Source: Candidatus Competibacteraceae bacterium (GTDB lineage: Bacteria; Pseudomonadota; Gammaproteobacteria; Competibacterales; Competibacteraceae). Taken from it: a stretch of 17,099 nucleotides of DNA. Below are positions 6,757 through 14,317 of this stretch, one piece after another. The notes under the pieces are model-generated. The model saw nothing but the letters and a program-made list of their open reading frames with translations, was not told where the DNA came from and made no database searches. Where the stretch lies: NCBI GenBank assembly GCA_012032855.1, contig JAAUQA010000013.1, positions 1 to 17,099 on the forward strand. The letters are read 5' to 3'. Position 1 is the first letter of the stretch, and every line of letters starts with the position of its first letter. Position numbers and translations under genes: made by a program.

Positions 6757-8123
6757 TGTGACTGGCATTGCTCCGATGGATTGGCATCGCTTGCTGTCCC
6801 GCGTTCGGTTAGGGGTGCCCGAGCGCCGTACCGACAGCGAAGCGCGCACCGATTTTCAGCGCGATTTCGATCGTATCGTGTTCTCCGCTGCTTTCCGTCG
6901 CCTTCAGGATAAGACGCAAGTTTCCCATTGTCGCAAAGCGATTACGTGCGCACCCGTTTGACCCACAGTTTAGAAGTGTCCAGCGTAGGCCGGACCTTAG
7001 GTACCCGAGTCGTGATAGTGTCATCCGTCGCCATCAACTCACCGGCGTCTATCCGCAAGATTTCGGCGCTATCGTGGCGGCAGCTTGTCTTGCCCATGAC
7101 ATCGGCAATCCGCCTTTCGGCCATTCCGGTGAAGACGCCATTCGGCTGTGGTTCGAAACCTCGGCTACTGGCCAAGCGGTCATCGCCCAACTTTCCCCAC
7201 CCCAACAACAGGATTTATTACGTTTCGAAGGCAACGCCCAGGGCTTTCGAGTTATCACTCGCTTGCAAAGTCCCGATAATCACGGCGGTATGCAACTAAC
7301 CTGCGCGACTTTGGGCGCTTTCACCAAATACCCCCGGGCTTCCTGGTTGCCTAATTCACCACCGCCGGGTATCAGCTTCGCCAAGTTCGGCTTTGTCCAG
7401 GATGATCTGGATTCGTTCAGCGAAGTGGCCGGACAACTGGGCCTGACACCGATCCTTCCCGGCGGATGGCAACGCCATCCGTTGGCTTATCTGGTGGAAG
7501 CGGCGGATGATATTTGCTATCGGATTATCGATATCGAAGACGCTTTCCGGCTCAATCAGTTGAGTTACGAACACGTTAGCGGCCTGTTGATGCCCTTGAC
7601 CGGCGATGCCGCTATTCAGCAACGGCTTGCGGTGATTACCCGGCCCAAGGAAAAAATTGAGTATCTGCGCGCTAAAGCCATCGGCCACACCATTGATCAG
7701 GTGCATGAAAGCTTCATGGCACAAGAAGAGACGATCCTGGCCGGCGTGTTCGCCCAGGAGTTGCTGGACATTATTCCCGGCGCTGCACACATGCGCACAC
7801 TCAAGGACTGCGGGGAAAACCAAGTCTATGTTTCTAAACCGGTAATCGAGGTCGAGGCGGCGGGATTCGAAGTATTGGGGGGATTGCTGCAGGCGTTCAT
7901 CACCACTGTGAACGACATCGCCGAACGGGGTAGTGCTGCTTCTGCGAAAAGCCGGATGTTGTTGTATTTAATCCCCGAACAATTCCTCGGCCCGCAGCGC
8001 CAACCCGATCCGGATTTATACCGGCGGGTGTTGCGTATCACCGATTTTGTGTCCGGTATGACCGATTCCTACGCGGTGACCTTGTTTAAAAAAATCACCG
8101 GCATTTCCCTACCGACCGGATGA
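6746..8123 (+). CDS. dgt: Deoxyguanosinetriphosphate triphosphohydrolase (Dgt), frame broken twice
   Basis: Dgt hydrolyses dGTP to deoxyguanosine and triphosphate and helps set the dNTP pool. The HD-domain metal site is complete: His in RLTHSLEV, His-Asp in CLAHDIGNPPFGH, and a later Asp in AADDICYRIIDIEDA. FEGNAQG and DFVSGMTDSYA are further family marks. The frame breaks twice near the N-terminus: TTT at 6921-6923 needs one more T to read KTQVFPLSQSDYVRTR, and the single G at 7012 should be GG to read RVGDSVIRRHQ. The rest runs unbroken to 8123. Repaired length is 459 residues from ATG 6746; ATG 6776 (MDWHRLLS) is a shorter option. Both missing bases lie in homopolymers and every active-site residue is kept, so an error in the sequence is more likely than a dead gene. 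The stop lies 6 bases from the stop of the convergent gene. Confidence 0.88.
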
Positions 8124-8129
8124 GCGCTG

Positions 8130-9095
8130 TTAATGACCCCTGCTTGATTCACCCGGCGTGAGAATTCGCGCAATCAAGTCACCTTCGAACAGCAGGGGCT
8201 GGCGGCGCAAACTGCTGACCAAGCCACCGACCGGTGCACGTACCTCGGTGCGTATCCCGCCGCTGAAACTGTCATAAACATGACCGATCAACGCGCCGGC
8301 CTGGATCCAACGCCCTACCTTTAGACGGGACACGAAAAAACCGGCATGTTCGGACAATAGCGCGAAAGTCTGATCGAAATTGAAATACCGCAAGTCCTCC
8401 TCGTCCTCAGCTAGCGTCAAGCCGGTCACAATGCCGGTTCGATCCAAAAACGCGACCAAGCCGCGAAACAGGGTTTCGCAATGGGCGGGTTGCAGATTAC
8501 CGGCTAATCCGCTCTGAATCACGAAGCTTTCACCACCATAGCGACGCCAAGCATGCGTCAGAGTGGAATAAAACAAGGTGGTGGTGGGGCGCTCTATGAC
8601 CGCCGGCAACCCAAATAAACAGGCGCTGGCGCGTTCATCGTCATTGGGCTCATAAAGCCGAACCTGTGGCATTTCCTCAATATCAAGATTAGAAGAATGA
8701 ATATCCACCCGGTAGTACGCGGTGCGAGTGGCATTTAATACGGCGGCGGCTATCCGTTGGGTGGTCTCGCCGTCCTCGCGACCGGGAAACATGCGGTTGA
8801 TATCGATCTTGTCGAACGGCCACGGACGGCTGCGGGTGTTGATGCCCAGCACGTTGACGGCGGGAATAATGATCACCCGTTCACGCAACTGTTGTCCGCT
8901 GCGCTCACCGGCATGGATGCTGTTTAAAAAGTCCGCCAATCGCGACAGCACAAACACGCCGTTCAATTCGTTGCCGTGGATGCCGGCCACCAACGCTAAT
9001 CGCGGCGCACGTTCGGGCGAACCGATGTCGTGATAGGGAATATCGAAATCATCGCGCAACGGCGCGGTCATGTTGAGTAACGTTGGGGTATTCAT
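8130..9095 (-). CDS. Aspartoacylase/succinylglutamate desuccinylase-like protein, downstream paralog
   Basis: A 321-residue member of the AspA/AstE branch of zinc carboxypeptidases, which cleave N-acyl amino acids. Zinc ligands are visible: His40 and Glu43 (AGIHGNE) and His133 (VDIHSSN). The substrate-binding Asn-Arg is kept in DINRMFPG. The residue at the place of the general base (Glu178 in human aspartoacylase) is Gln194 in FVIQSGLAG by my alignment with the neighbour, which has Glu. The last 50 residues (RAPVGGL, LFEGDLIARI) resemble the C-terminal beta domain of this family, with a lipoyl-like look. The gene starts 5 bases after the stop of its paralog, so the two form an operon. Substrate is unknown; it does not sit with arginine-catabolism (ast) genes. 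The missing Glu may mean no hydrolysis of its own. Confidence 0.8.
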   Translation of the reverse strand: MNTPTLLNMTAPLRDDFDIPYHDIGSPERAPRLALVAGIHGNELNGVFVLSRLADFLNSIHAGERSGQQLRERVIIIPAVNVLGINTRSRPWPFDKIDINRMFPGREDGETTQRIAAAVLNATRTAYYRVDIHSSNLDIEEMPQVRLYEPNDDERASACLFGLPAVIERPTTTLFYSTLTHAWRRYGGESFVIQSGLAGNLQPAHCETLFRGLVAFLDRTGIVTGLTLAEDEEDLRYFNFDQTFALLSEHAGFFVSRLKVGRWIQAGALIGHVYDSFSGGIRTEVRAPVGGLVSSLRRQPLLFEGDLIARILTPGESSRGH

Positions 9096-9100
9096 AACGG

Positions 9101-10054
9101 TTATTTCGCCGTTGCCACCACGCGGGCCAGTAGTGAACCTTCGTAAACCAGGGGATACTCGCGCAAGGTTAATAAGGTGCCACTGACCGGGGAGCGCGCT
9201 TCGGCCAGGGTGGAGCCTGCAAAAGGCGAGACGATTCGCCCCACCCGTTCACCGGCTTGTACGCTACTGCCTTGTTGAGCGGTCGGCACAAATAGCCCCG
9301 AGGTATTCGCATTGAGGCGATGAATCAGGGTGTCATCGAAAATCACCGGATTATGGGTGGGGGGAGTTAACTTCAGCTCAGGGGTCAGAACGCCAAGCAT
9401 TTGCCAAACCGCAAGAATGCCGATCAGCAATTGTTCGGTGAACGCGGGAGTCAGCCCCATGCCGGCGCCCATCTCAATCATCAAACAAGGGACGCCGTTC
9501 TCGTTCAAATTATAGGTCAGGGTGTTTTCCCGGACCGTCGTCGAATCCTGCACCCAAATAGCTGATAGGTTCATCTGCTTTGACAAGGGAACGAGGTTAT
9601 CGGCGAAACGCTGATCAATACGCACCTGCGGTATTTCCCGCAGATAGACATTGCTGGCGTGAATATCCAGCACCAACGCCGCGCCCTGTAAATACTCGGT
9701 TACCGCCGCGGCGATGCGTTGCGGCAACAAACCTTCCCGGTGGCCGGGGAAACTGCAGTTTAAATCGCTATCATAAACGGGAATGGCGCGTTGCAGGGTA
9801 TCCAAACCGAGCGGGTTCAAGCTGGGGTAAAGTTCTACTTGACCTAGCAATCCATCAGGGTGAGTTCGAGCTAATTCTTCCAGCCAAGCTGCTAAGCGAT
9901 GACACACATACAAGCCTTCTAGTTCGTCACCGTGAATGCCCGCTACTACAGCCACCCGAGGGCCATTAGCGCCTCGATAAACGCTGCGTTGGATTTTCAG
10001 AGTCTCGCGATACGGCAGCTCAATGGCGAGAATCGTTTCAAGTTGTTTTTCCAT
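9101..10054 (-). CDS. Aspartoacylase/succinylglutamate desuccinylase-like protein, upstream paralog
   Basis: A 317-residue paralog of the gene after it, sharing AGIHG-E, the QRIAAAV segment, DIH-SN, PQVR and the C-terminal beta domain. Zinc ligands are His41, Glu44 and His132, counted from ATG 10054. It keeps the general base: Glu194 in LMIEMGAG. The Arg that follows Asn in the family DLNR motif (Arg71 in human aspartoacylase, which binds the substrate carboxylate) is Cys99 here (SDLNCSFPG). ATG 10054 is preferred; GTG 10069 would add five residues. It is divergent from the ABC ATPase gene across 180 bases that show no clear operator. The substrate is unknown. Tandem pairs of this family occur in other proteobacteria, but I cannot name a characterised one. 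Confidence 0.8.
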   Translation of the reverse strand: MEKQLETILAIELPYRETLKIQRSVYRGANGPRVAVVAGIHGDELEGLYVCHRLAAWLEELARTHPDGLLGQVELYPSLNPLGLDTLQRAIPVYDSDLNCSFPGHREGLLPQRIAAAVTEYLQGAALVLDIHASNVYLREIPQVRIDQRFADNLVPLSKQMNLSAIWVQDSTTVRENTLTYNLNENGVPCLMIEMGAGMGLTPAFTEQLLIGILAVWQMLGVLTPELKLTPPTHNPVIFDDTLIHRLNANTSGLFVPTAQQGSSVQAGERVGRIVSPFAGSTLAEARSPVSGTLLTLREYPLVYEGSLLARVVATAK

Positions 10055-10234
10055 GCGCGCAACTCGCACTCTGTGTAAAGTATTCGCTTCCCCTAGCCCA
10101 CCGGTGACCAGCGATCATTGAACGATGCTTTTCACCCAACGATATTAATGTATTTCTCACTGAATAGGCTCATGCTGATCGCCAGGTTGCGGCTTTAAAT
10201 GACGCAGATCATCTTAACGCGTTATTATTAAATC

Positions 10235-11281
10235 ATGACTGAATTCCTCCTTGAGCTTGACGATGTTGCATGCCGTTACCACAGTCGCCAAGTGGTACAA
10301 CACTTCTCTTTTCGGGTACGCAAAGGGGGGCTGGTCTGTCTGCTGGGACCGAGCGGTTGCGGTAAAACCACGGTGTTACGCGCCATAGCCGGATTTGTGC
10401 CGGTGCACGATGGAACCGTACGATTACGAGGCAAAGCGGTTTCTACTTCGGGCTTTTCCATGCCGTCGGAACGACGCCGTCTGGGTATGGTATTCCAAGA
10501 CTACGCGTTATTTCCTCATTTGAATGTCTTGGATAATGTCATTTTCGGTTTGCGCGGTGCGGCCGGTGCCCGACGCGAAACAGGACGGAATATGCTGGAC
10601 TTAGTGGGTCTGGCTGAGCAGTGTAAACGTTACCCACACGAATTGTCCGGTGGTCAACAACAGCGGGTCGCTTTGGCGCGTGCATTGGCCCCACAACCGG
10701 ATTTAATCTTGCTGGATGAGCCTTTTTCCAGCCTGGATGTGGATTTGCGCGAGCGCTTGGCTTACGAAGTTCACGATATTCTCAAAGCGCAGGGGATTAC
10801 CGGAGTATTGGTCACTCACGATCAACATGAAGCGTTTGCGATGGCTGAACAAGTGGGCGTCATGCAGGATGGCCAATTACTGCAATGGGACACGCCTTAC
10901 AATTTGTATCATGAACCGGCGAATCGTTTTGTGGCCGATTTCATCGGTCAAGGCCGATTTCTGGAAGCTACTCTGTTGACCCCGGATACGCTGGAAACGG
11001 AATTAGGTCTGATTCACGGCAATCGCGCTTTTCTCTGGCCTTCCGGCACTCGGTTAGAGATCCTACTGCGTCCCGACGACGTGGTGCCCGATCAACACGG
11101 ACCATTGCAAGCGACGGTAACCAAGAAAGCCTTTAAAGGAGCCGAAACCCTGTATACCTTGCAGCTTAACGGCACCACCGAACTCCTCTCTTTATTTCCC
11201 AGCCACTTGGATTATCGTCTCGGAGACCAAGTTGGCATCCGCATCGACGTCGCTCATCTGGTCGCTTTCGCAAAACCCTGA
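10235..11281 (+). CDS. ABC transporter ATP-binding protein, FbpC/Fe3+ type, without permease
   Basis: A 348-residue ATPase of the polyamine/iron/sulfate class. Walker A is at residues 38-46 (GPSGCGKTT), the Q-loop Gln at 88 (FQDYALFPH), the signature at 137-141 (LSGGQ), Walker B at 157-162 ending in Asp-Glu, and the switch His at 195 (THD). A TOBE-like regulatory domain occupies about residues 240-348. The FbpC resemblance (ferric iron import) rests on overall pattern; it could serve another substrate such as spermidine, molybdate or sulfate. No permease or binding-protein gene is next to it, so it is either an orphan that works with a distant permease or the remains of a split cluster. No good ribosome binding site precedes ATG 10235; a TATTAT hexamer at 10223-10228 leaves room for an almost leaderless transcript. 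Confidence 0.85.
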   Translation: MTEFLLELDDVACRYHSRQVVQHFSFRVRKGGLVCLLGPSGCGKTTVLRAIAGFVPVHDGTVRLRGKAVSTSGFSMPSERRRLGMVFQDYALFPHLNVLDNVIFGLRGAAGARRETGRNMLDLVGLAEQCKRYPHELSGGQQQRVALARALAPQPDLILLDEPFSSLDVDLRERLAYEVHDILKAQGITGVLVTHDQHEAFAMAEQVGVMQDGQLLQWDTPYNLYHEPANRFVADFIGQGRFLEATLLTPDTLETELGLIHGNRAFLWPSGTRLEILLRPDDVVPDQHGPLQATVTKKAFKGAETLYTLQLNGTTELLSLFPSHLDYRLGDQVGIRIDVAHLVAFAKP

Positions 11282-11320
11282 CAGCCGGTTTGAAGGCACA
11301 CGCAATGTTTTGATTAAAAA

Positions 11321-11361
11321 ATGTTGCGACGCAACATCGAGCGTGCTATATTGCACTGCAA
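11321..11361 (+). promoter_or_regulatory. Phasin promoter overlapped by two TTGC-N3-GCAA palindromes
   Basis: A -35 box TTGCGA (11324-11329) and a -10 box TATATT (11347-11352) are 17 bases apart. The perfect palindrome ATGTTGCG-A-CGCAACAT (11321-11337) covers the -35 box, and TTGCA-C-TGCAA (11351-11361) overlaps the -10 box. The two share the pattern TTGC-N3-GCAA, with centres 27 bases apart. PhaR, the PHA-responsive repressor of phasin genes, is known in Paracoccus and Rhodobacter to bind CTGC-N3/4-GCAG-type sites. A PhaR-like repressor blocking this promoter is therefore a good guess; no phaR gene is in the window. Confidence 0.6.
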
Positions 11362-11403
11362 CAAAAGTGTTTAACTGCAATCCCTACTACCGAGGAATTA
11401 ACA

Positions 11404-11763
11404 ATGTACGATGATATGCTGTCCAAATGGTTTGCCAATCCTCAAGCCTTGCCGAGTGTCTTGGGTAATGTCGGCCAATTAACTGTCTCCAATCTGGAGA
11501 AGCTGACCACGCTACAAATGAACGCCTTACAGTCTTATATGAACCTAGGACTGGAGCAGGTAAAATCGGCGACCCAAGTCACCGACCTCAATAATCTGCA
11601 GGATTTATACAAGCAGCAAACGGCGGCTACCAATTCAGTGCAGAAGCAGCTGATGGCTGACGTTAAGGCGTTAAGCGATTGGGGTACCGATTGCAAAGCC
11701 GAGTGGGATAATGTGCTTAAAGAATGCGTGACCGGTGTTGGTGGGGTCAAAGCTGCGGCTTGA
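11404..11763 (+). CDS. Phasin family protein (PHA granule coat)
   Basis: A 119-residue protein, mostly helical, with no signal peptide or membrane segment. The pattern LTVSNLEKLTTLQMNALQSYMNLGLEQVKSA, here given only as positions 27-57, followed by a DLYKQQTAATNSVQKQLMAD segment, is that of the phasin_2 family, which coats PHA granules and limits their size. Length is at the short end of the family. Ribosome binding site GAGGA at 11392-11396 with a 7-base spacer is strong, as expected for an abundant protein. The upstream promoter carries two palindromes that look like PhaR-type operators. No PHA synthase is in the window. It supports the idea that the organism stores PHA. The gene stands alone between an ABC ATPase and rsmJ. 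Confidence 0.85.
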   Translation: MYDDMLSKWFANPQALPSVLGNVGQLTVSNLEKLTTLQMNALQSYMNLGLEQVKSATQVTDLNNLQDLYKQQTAATNSVQKQLMADVKALSDWGTDCKAEWDNVLKECVTGVGGVKAAA

Positions 11764-11845
11764 TAACGCGAAGGGATCATCTTTTCGCTGACCCAGCGTT
11801 CAGGGGTTGCGTGCGACTCAGACATGATCTGATCAGACCCGTACC

Positions 11846-12640
11846 GTGACCCCGAACGATTGTTCTATCGCAGTCGTCGCTACCGCCCTGCAGTTGCAGG
11901 AACAGGCCGCACTGCTTGCTACACGATTACTCCTGCCGTTGACCGCCGAATTGGCGGATTCCCGCTTTACCCACCTATTAGTATTAAGCCCGGAACATCT
12001 CGCCTTACAAGAACAGAGTGGGGCCGCTGAAGTTTATGTCGATTTTGTTGCAGGAAATGTGTCCTATCGACGTCGTTTTGGTGGTGGTCGGCGACAATTG
12101 CTAGGTCGTGCAATGGGCTTGAAAAGTGGCTACCGACCAACGGTATTAGATTCCACTGCCGGTTTGGGACGAGATGCGTTCGTATTGGCCAGTCTAGGAT
12201 GCAGCGTTCAATTAGTCGAACGCTCCCCCATCATAGGCGCGTTGTTACAAGACGGTTTGAAACGCGCCGTCACCGTTTCCGATCTCGGTGCTTGGATCAA
12301 TACCCGTATGCAACTTCGCATAGCCGACAGCCACTCGCTCATGGCAACCCTAACCGATAGCGAGCGTCCTGCAGTGGTATATCTGGACCCGATGTATCCG
12401 CATCGCACCAAAACCGCGTTGGTTAAAAAAGAAATGCGCTTATTGCAGCGCATTATCGGTGCCGATAACGATAGTGCTACGTTATTACAAGCCGCCCTAA
12501 GCTGTGCCCGCCGTCGAGTCGTGGTCAAACGCCCGCGCCAAGCGCCGTCCCTGACCGGGCCGCATCCTGATGTGCAATACACCGGCAAAACGACGCGCTT
12601 CGATGTGTACTTTCGTCATGGCGAAAATACGGACTGTTAA
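11846..12640 (+). CDS. rsmJ: 16S rRNA (guanine-1516-N2)-methyltransferase RsmJ
   Basis: RsmJ methylates G1516 of 16S rRNA, using S-adenosylmethionine. The 264-residue protein matches E. coli RsmJ (YhiQ, about 250 residues) over most of its length: LVLSPEHLAL, VYVDFVAG, RRRFGGGR, the SAM-binding VLDSTAGLGRDAF (residues 100-112), VVYLDPMYPHR (178-187, with the Asp-Pro-Met-Tyr catalytic-type motif), KSALVKKEMR-like TALVKKEMR, and VVVKRP near the C-terminus. The start is GTG 11846, with no strong ribosome binding site; homology begins within about 40 residues. Its stop overlaps the stop of the convergent olsA gene in a shared TTAA, so no terminator fits between them. Confidence 0.93.
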   Translation: MTPNDCSIAVVATALQLQEQAALLATRLLLPLTAELADSRFTHLLVLSPEHLALQEQSGAAEVYVDFVAGNVSYRRRFGGGRRQLLGRAMGLKSGYRPTVLDSTAGLGRDAFVLASLGCSVQLVERSPIIGALLQDGLKRAVTVSDLGAWINTRMQLRIADSHSLMATLTDSERPAVVYLDPMYPHRTKTALVKKEMRLLQRIIGADNDSATLLQAALSCARRRVVVKRPRQAPSLTGPHPDVQYTGKTTRFDVYFRHGENTDC

Positions 12641-13413
12641 TGCGGCAGGGCGCTGATCGATTGAGACTGAGGAATGTTTTCTTTTTGTAACGCAGCATAA
12701 ACCTGCTGATACGTGTGCCGTGCCAGCAGACCACGCGTTTGCGTTCCCGCTACAACCCGTTCGCTGAAGGACAACTCAACCGCAATCGATTGTTCGCCGA
12801 GCAAGCGCCAAAGGTGGCTGATGAACTCGTCATTGCCGATAAACGGCACCGTCCGGTTTATACCCAGCGGATCGTTCGGATCCGGATAGCGCAAAGCAAT
12901 TGCTTGTACCGGGCAACGCGCATGCAGAGCTGCCTGAAATAAGCGCGGATAGAACCGTTTAACCGACTCCCCGCTCGTCGACGTGCCTTCCGGAAAGATC
13001 AATATTCGCCCGCCTTGCCGTAGCCGCCAAGTGAGTTGTTCAGCGGCTTCACCGGCACCATTCTCACTACCACGGCGGATAAAGGCTGTGCCGGCCCGTC
13101 GACAAAGCCAACCGAACAGTGGCCATGCGGCGACCTCTTGCTTAGCTAGAAAGTGAGTGGGACAGACGGCGGCGATACAAAAAATATCCAACCAGGAAAT
13201 GTGATTGGCCACTAATAACGCAGTGCCTGCATGTGGGGTTCCCAGTACAGTAATACGTACCCCCATCACCCGGCACAATGTCCGACTCCAACGCGACATG
13301 ACGGCTGTGGACACGGTTCGCCTGCGACCCACCGCGATAGCGATAAGCGCGCCCACCAACAGTAAACCTAACACCTGTAATGCGCGCCACCCACACCGTA
13401 AAGTCCTCGGCAT
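12637..13413 (-). CDS. olsA: 1-acyltransferase of the PlsC/OlsA family (ornithine lipid synthesis)
   Basis: OlsA adds the second acyl chain to lyso-ornithine lipid. The 258-residue protein has a membrane segment at about residues 13-28, the acyltransferase motif His71-x4-Asp76 (NHISWLD), FIRR at 111-114 and the substrate motif FPEGTST at 140-146. By sequence alone it could be the phosphatidic-acid-forming PlsC. The adjacent olsB, read just before it with only 3 bases between, argues for the ornithine-lipid role, in the order olsB-olsA known from Pseudomonas aeruginosa. Its stop codon shares TTAA with rsmJ. Translation is probably coupled to olsB. Activity on both lyso-ornithine lipid and lysophosphatidic acid is possible. 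Confidence 0.82.
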   Translation of the reverse strand: MPRTLRCGWRALQVLGLLLVGALIAIAVGRRRTVSTAVMSRWSRTLCRVMGVRITVLGTPHAGTALLVANHISWLDIFCIAAVCPTHFLAKQEVAAWPLFGWLCRRAGTAFIRRGSENGAGEAAEQLTWRLRQGGRILIFPEGTSTSGESVKRFYPRLFQAALHARCPVQAIALRYPDPNDPLGINRTVPFIGNDEFISHLWRLLGEQSIAVELSFSERVVAGTQTRGLLARHTYQQVYAALQKENIPQSQSISALPH

Positions 13414-13416
13414 AGC

Positions 13417-14184
13417 CTAAGCGCGCCCCATGAAATGCCGGGCATAACGACGTTCGACATTGCGTGTCGACAGCAAGATAAACAGATCGGCAACCTGAAA
13501 GTCGGGGTCCAGGCAAGGTTCACCGCAAATACGTGCACCCACCCGCAGATAAGCTTTAAGCAATGGCGGTAACACATAATTGCCGGGCACCCGGCTGTGT
13601 TGAACCGGCAACGGGTGTAAGGGTCGTGCTCTCAGATGTTCGGCGGTCAGAAAACGGGGCGCCAGATCGGCAAATATAGCGTGAGCCTGGCTATAGTCTT
13701 TACCCAGTGGGATACTGGCGCAGCCGATCAGGTGATCGAAGTCGTGTTCTGCAATAAAATCCGCCAGTCCCGTCCATAGCGCCGTAATCGTCGCGCCATT
13801 GCGGTAGTCGACGTGTACGCAAGTCCGCCCCAACTCCATAAAACGACCCGGAATCGCCAGAATACGATTGATGTCGAACTCCCCCTGGGAATAATAACCC
13901 CCCGCCTGCCGCGCCTGTTGATCGGTTAAAATGCGAGTGCACCCCACTACCTGGTCAATCGCTTGATCCCACACTAAAAGATGGTGACAGTGTTCGTCCA
14001 ATTCGTCATGGTCCAGCCCCGGTGTTTGAGTATGTAAACGCGCGCCCATTTCACCGGCGAATACCGCGTGCCGCAACCGCTGAGCTTCACGCACCTCAGT
14101 TGGGGTGCGGGCAAACCGGGCCATCAGGGAGCTGCTAAGCGGGGGAGTGGCTACAGCACTGTCAAGCTGCGGTGAGTTGTTCAC
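13417..14184 (-). CDS. olsB: Ornithine N-acyltransferase OlsB (GNAT fold)
   Basis: OlsB transfers a 3-hydroxyacyl group from acyl-carrier protein to the alpha-amino group of ornithine, the first step of ornithine lipid synthesis. The 255-residue protein shows the family marks: RLRHAVFAGEMGA, DELDEHCHHLLV, VVGCTRILT, a ELGRTCVHVDYRNG segment and LIGCASIPLG, which also define the hemolysin-like group of GNAT proteins. GTG 14184 is chosen because GGAGG at 14190-14194 lies five bases away, the best ribosome binding site in the window; a later Met at residue 21 is less likely. OlsA follows. Ornithine lipids carry no phosphorus, so such operons are often induced by phosphate limitation; I see no convincing Pho box upstream, so that regulation is unproven. 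Confidence 0.83.
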   Translation of the reverse strand: MNNSPQLDSAVATPPLSSSLMARFARTPTEVREAQRLRHAVFAGEMGARLHTQTPGLDHDELDEHCHHLLVWDQAIDQVVGCTRILTDQQARQAGGYYSQGEFDINRILAIPGRFMELGRTCVHVDYRNGATITALWTGLADFIAEHDFDHLIGCASIPLGKDYSQAHAIFADLAPRFLTAEHLRARPLHPLPVQHSRVPGNYVLPPLLKAYLRVGARICGEPCLDPDFQVADLFILLSTRNVERRYARHFMGRA

Positions 14185-14242
14185 GATGACCTCCGGAGCG
14201 GTATAGGATCCAAAAACCGCTGAAGGTAGGTGAACTCGGTGA

Positions 14243-14257
14243 CGGTTAGATTAACCG
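14243..14257 (-). promoter_or_regulatory. Short inverted repeat before olsB
   Basis: CGGTTA-GAT-TAACCG has perfect 6-base arms and sits about 60 bases upstream of the olsB start. It could be an operator, or simply chance. There is no matching copy elsewhere that I noticed. Confidence 0.22.
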
Positions 14258-14274
14258 AAAATTAAGTTTCCATG

Positions 14275-14298
14275 ACGGTGGCGGTAACCCGCCACCGT
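14275..14298 (-). terminator. Intrinsic-type terminator after the EF-G-like gene
   Basis: ACGGTGGCGG and CCGCCACCGT form a perfect, GC-rich 10-base-pair stem with a 4-base loop, beginning 20 bases past the stop. Reading on the minus strand, a moderately T-rich stretch follows about 10 bases later rather than at once, so it is not textbook. Position and strength still favour a terminator that separates this gene from olsB. Confidence 0.65.
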
Positions 14299-14317
14299 GT
14301 TCAACGCTGGGTCAGGA

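Noticed and set aside
11321..11337. Palindrome read as a minus-strand intrinsic terminator, since six Ts follow on that strand
   Set aside because: No minus-strand gene ends nearby, the hairpin loop would be very small, and position on the phasin -35 box fits an operator better.
13142..13577. Minus-strand frames between olsA and olsB in other phases
   Set aside because: They overlap both well-supported genes in a different frame and lack any family signal.
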